A DNA stretch of 50,509 bases from an uncultured Eubacterium sp. (GTDB lineage Bacteria > Bacillota > Clostridia > Lachnospirales > Lachnospiraceae). The position numbers and the translations under genes were made by a program. Shown piece after piece: positions 50,239 to 50,509 of this stretch. Position 1 is the first letter of the stretch; the number at the start of each line of letters is the position of its first letter. Location of the stretch: the NCBI GenBank assembly GCA_910584875.1, contig CAJUDA010000014.1, forward strand, positions 29,716 to 80,224, in the 5' to 3' direction. A model generated the notes under the pieces. That model saw only the letters and a program-made list of their open reading frames with translations, was not told where the DNA came from and did no database searches.

Positions 50239-50509
50239 ATGGTAACAAAAAACAAAACAGGGGCAAGGATTTTAGCAATGGGACTAAGTATCCTGGTAAT
50301 GGGAAGTATCCTTCCTGTCAGCCCGGTTGTCGAAGCAGAAGTAAATTATACGGTTTTTGAAGAAAAGAAAGATTACATTGTCAGCACTTCCAAAACAGAA
50401 TCCTTGGAAAGAAGATTTGATGTTACTGCCACGGTCAGCAGTAACAGTGATGAACTTCTGGAAGAGAATGATCTGACCACACTGGAACTGACCGGGTCAG
50501 AAGTGCAAT
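50239..50509 (+). CDS. third subtilisin-like protease, N-terminal part (cut by window edge)
   Basis: ATG at 50239 opens a frame that runs to the window end. It encodes a signal peptide (about residues 10-32, ILAMGLSILVMGSILPVSPV) and KKDYIVSTSKTESLERRF ... LLEENDLTTLELTGSEVQ. This matches the I9 pro-domain of the protease at 45686 (KDYIVMTRTEQQADALEQKY ... LQENQMASVTLTDREAEKL). The catalytic domain should lie beyond the window. Confidence 0.75.
   Translation, partial: MVTKNKTGARILAMGLSILVMGSILPVSPVVEAEVNYTVFEEKKDYIVSTSKTESLERRFDVTATVSSNSDELLEENDLTTLELTGSEVQ

Overview
The window looks like a chromosome segment of a low-to-mid-GC, spore-forming, anaerobic Firmicute of the Lachnospiraceae type. 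The signs are an alpha/beta-type small acid-soluble spore protein, meso-diaminopimelate dehydrogenase, RecU, strong GGAGG ribosome binding sites, consensus sigma-A promoters, phosphoketolase, and an agr-type peptide quorum-sensing locus. I saw no rRNA, tRNA, CRISPR array, phage or transposase gene. These are sequence-reading assignments; no database search was run.

Layout. 1-8.7 kb is metabolic and housekeeping: a helicase-like regulator fragment, phosphoketolase, a siroheme nitrite/sulfite reductase, superoxide dismutase, a DUF4474 protein with a metallophosphoesterase, a spore protein and a YdcF/SanA protein. 8.7-13.9 kb has diaminopimelate dehydrogenase behind three lipoproteins of one or two related families, with two perfect-consensus promoters. 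14.0-21.1 kb is a complete sugar-alcohol PTS operon (SorE-like dehydrogenase, DeoR regulator, MtlA-like EIICBA, 1-phosphofructokinase, HPr, enzyme I) behind one TTGACA-17-TATAAT promoter flanked by three matching operator boxes. Its enzymes suggest mannitol -> mannitol-1-P -> fructose-1-P -> fructose-1,6-bisphosphate instead of the usual MtlD route. 21.3-29.6 kb is a seven-gene leftward run: RND transporter with a large coiled-coil insertion, MurI, M23 peptidase, a membrane protein, RluA-type pseudouridine synthase, DJ-1/PfpI protein and RecU.

29.8-50.5 kb is the accessory part and the most interesting. Around a complete agr-like system (AgrB, an AgrD too short for routine calling, an AgrC-like kinase, a LytTR response regulator and three XRE-type regulators) lie many exported proteins. 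These are three subtilisin-family proteases (two complete, one cut by the window edge), EF-hand/leucine-rich-repeat proteins, an Ig-like-repeat protein, an LRR plus InlB-type-repeat protein and two BspA-like lipoproteins. Both complete proteases carry a second domain with the pattern HPxxHG ... HNxxDxxxH. The AgrD sequence predicts a serine lactone ring S-L-L-F-F. Direct repeats at 21-bp spacing, as expected for LytTR regulators, lie upstream of agrB and also upstream of an extended -10 promoter in the gap between kinase and response regulator, where a structured non-coding RNA may be made.

The surface-protein cluster shows recent change: a 2.1-kb tandem duplication copied one LRR gene and the protease tail, and one LRR copy then gained an in-frame amber stop. 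I read the region as a quorum-sensing-controlled secreted protease and surface-protein module; the control link is inference.
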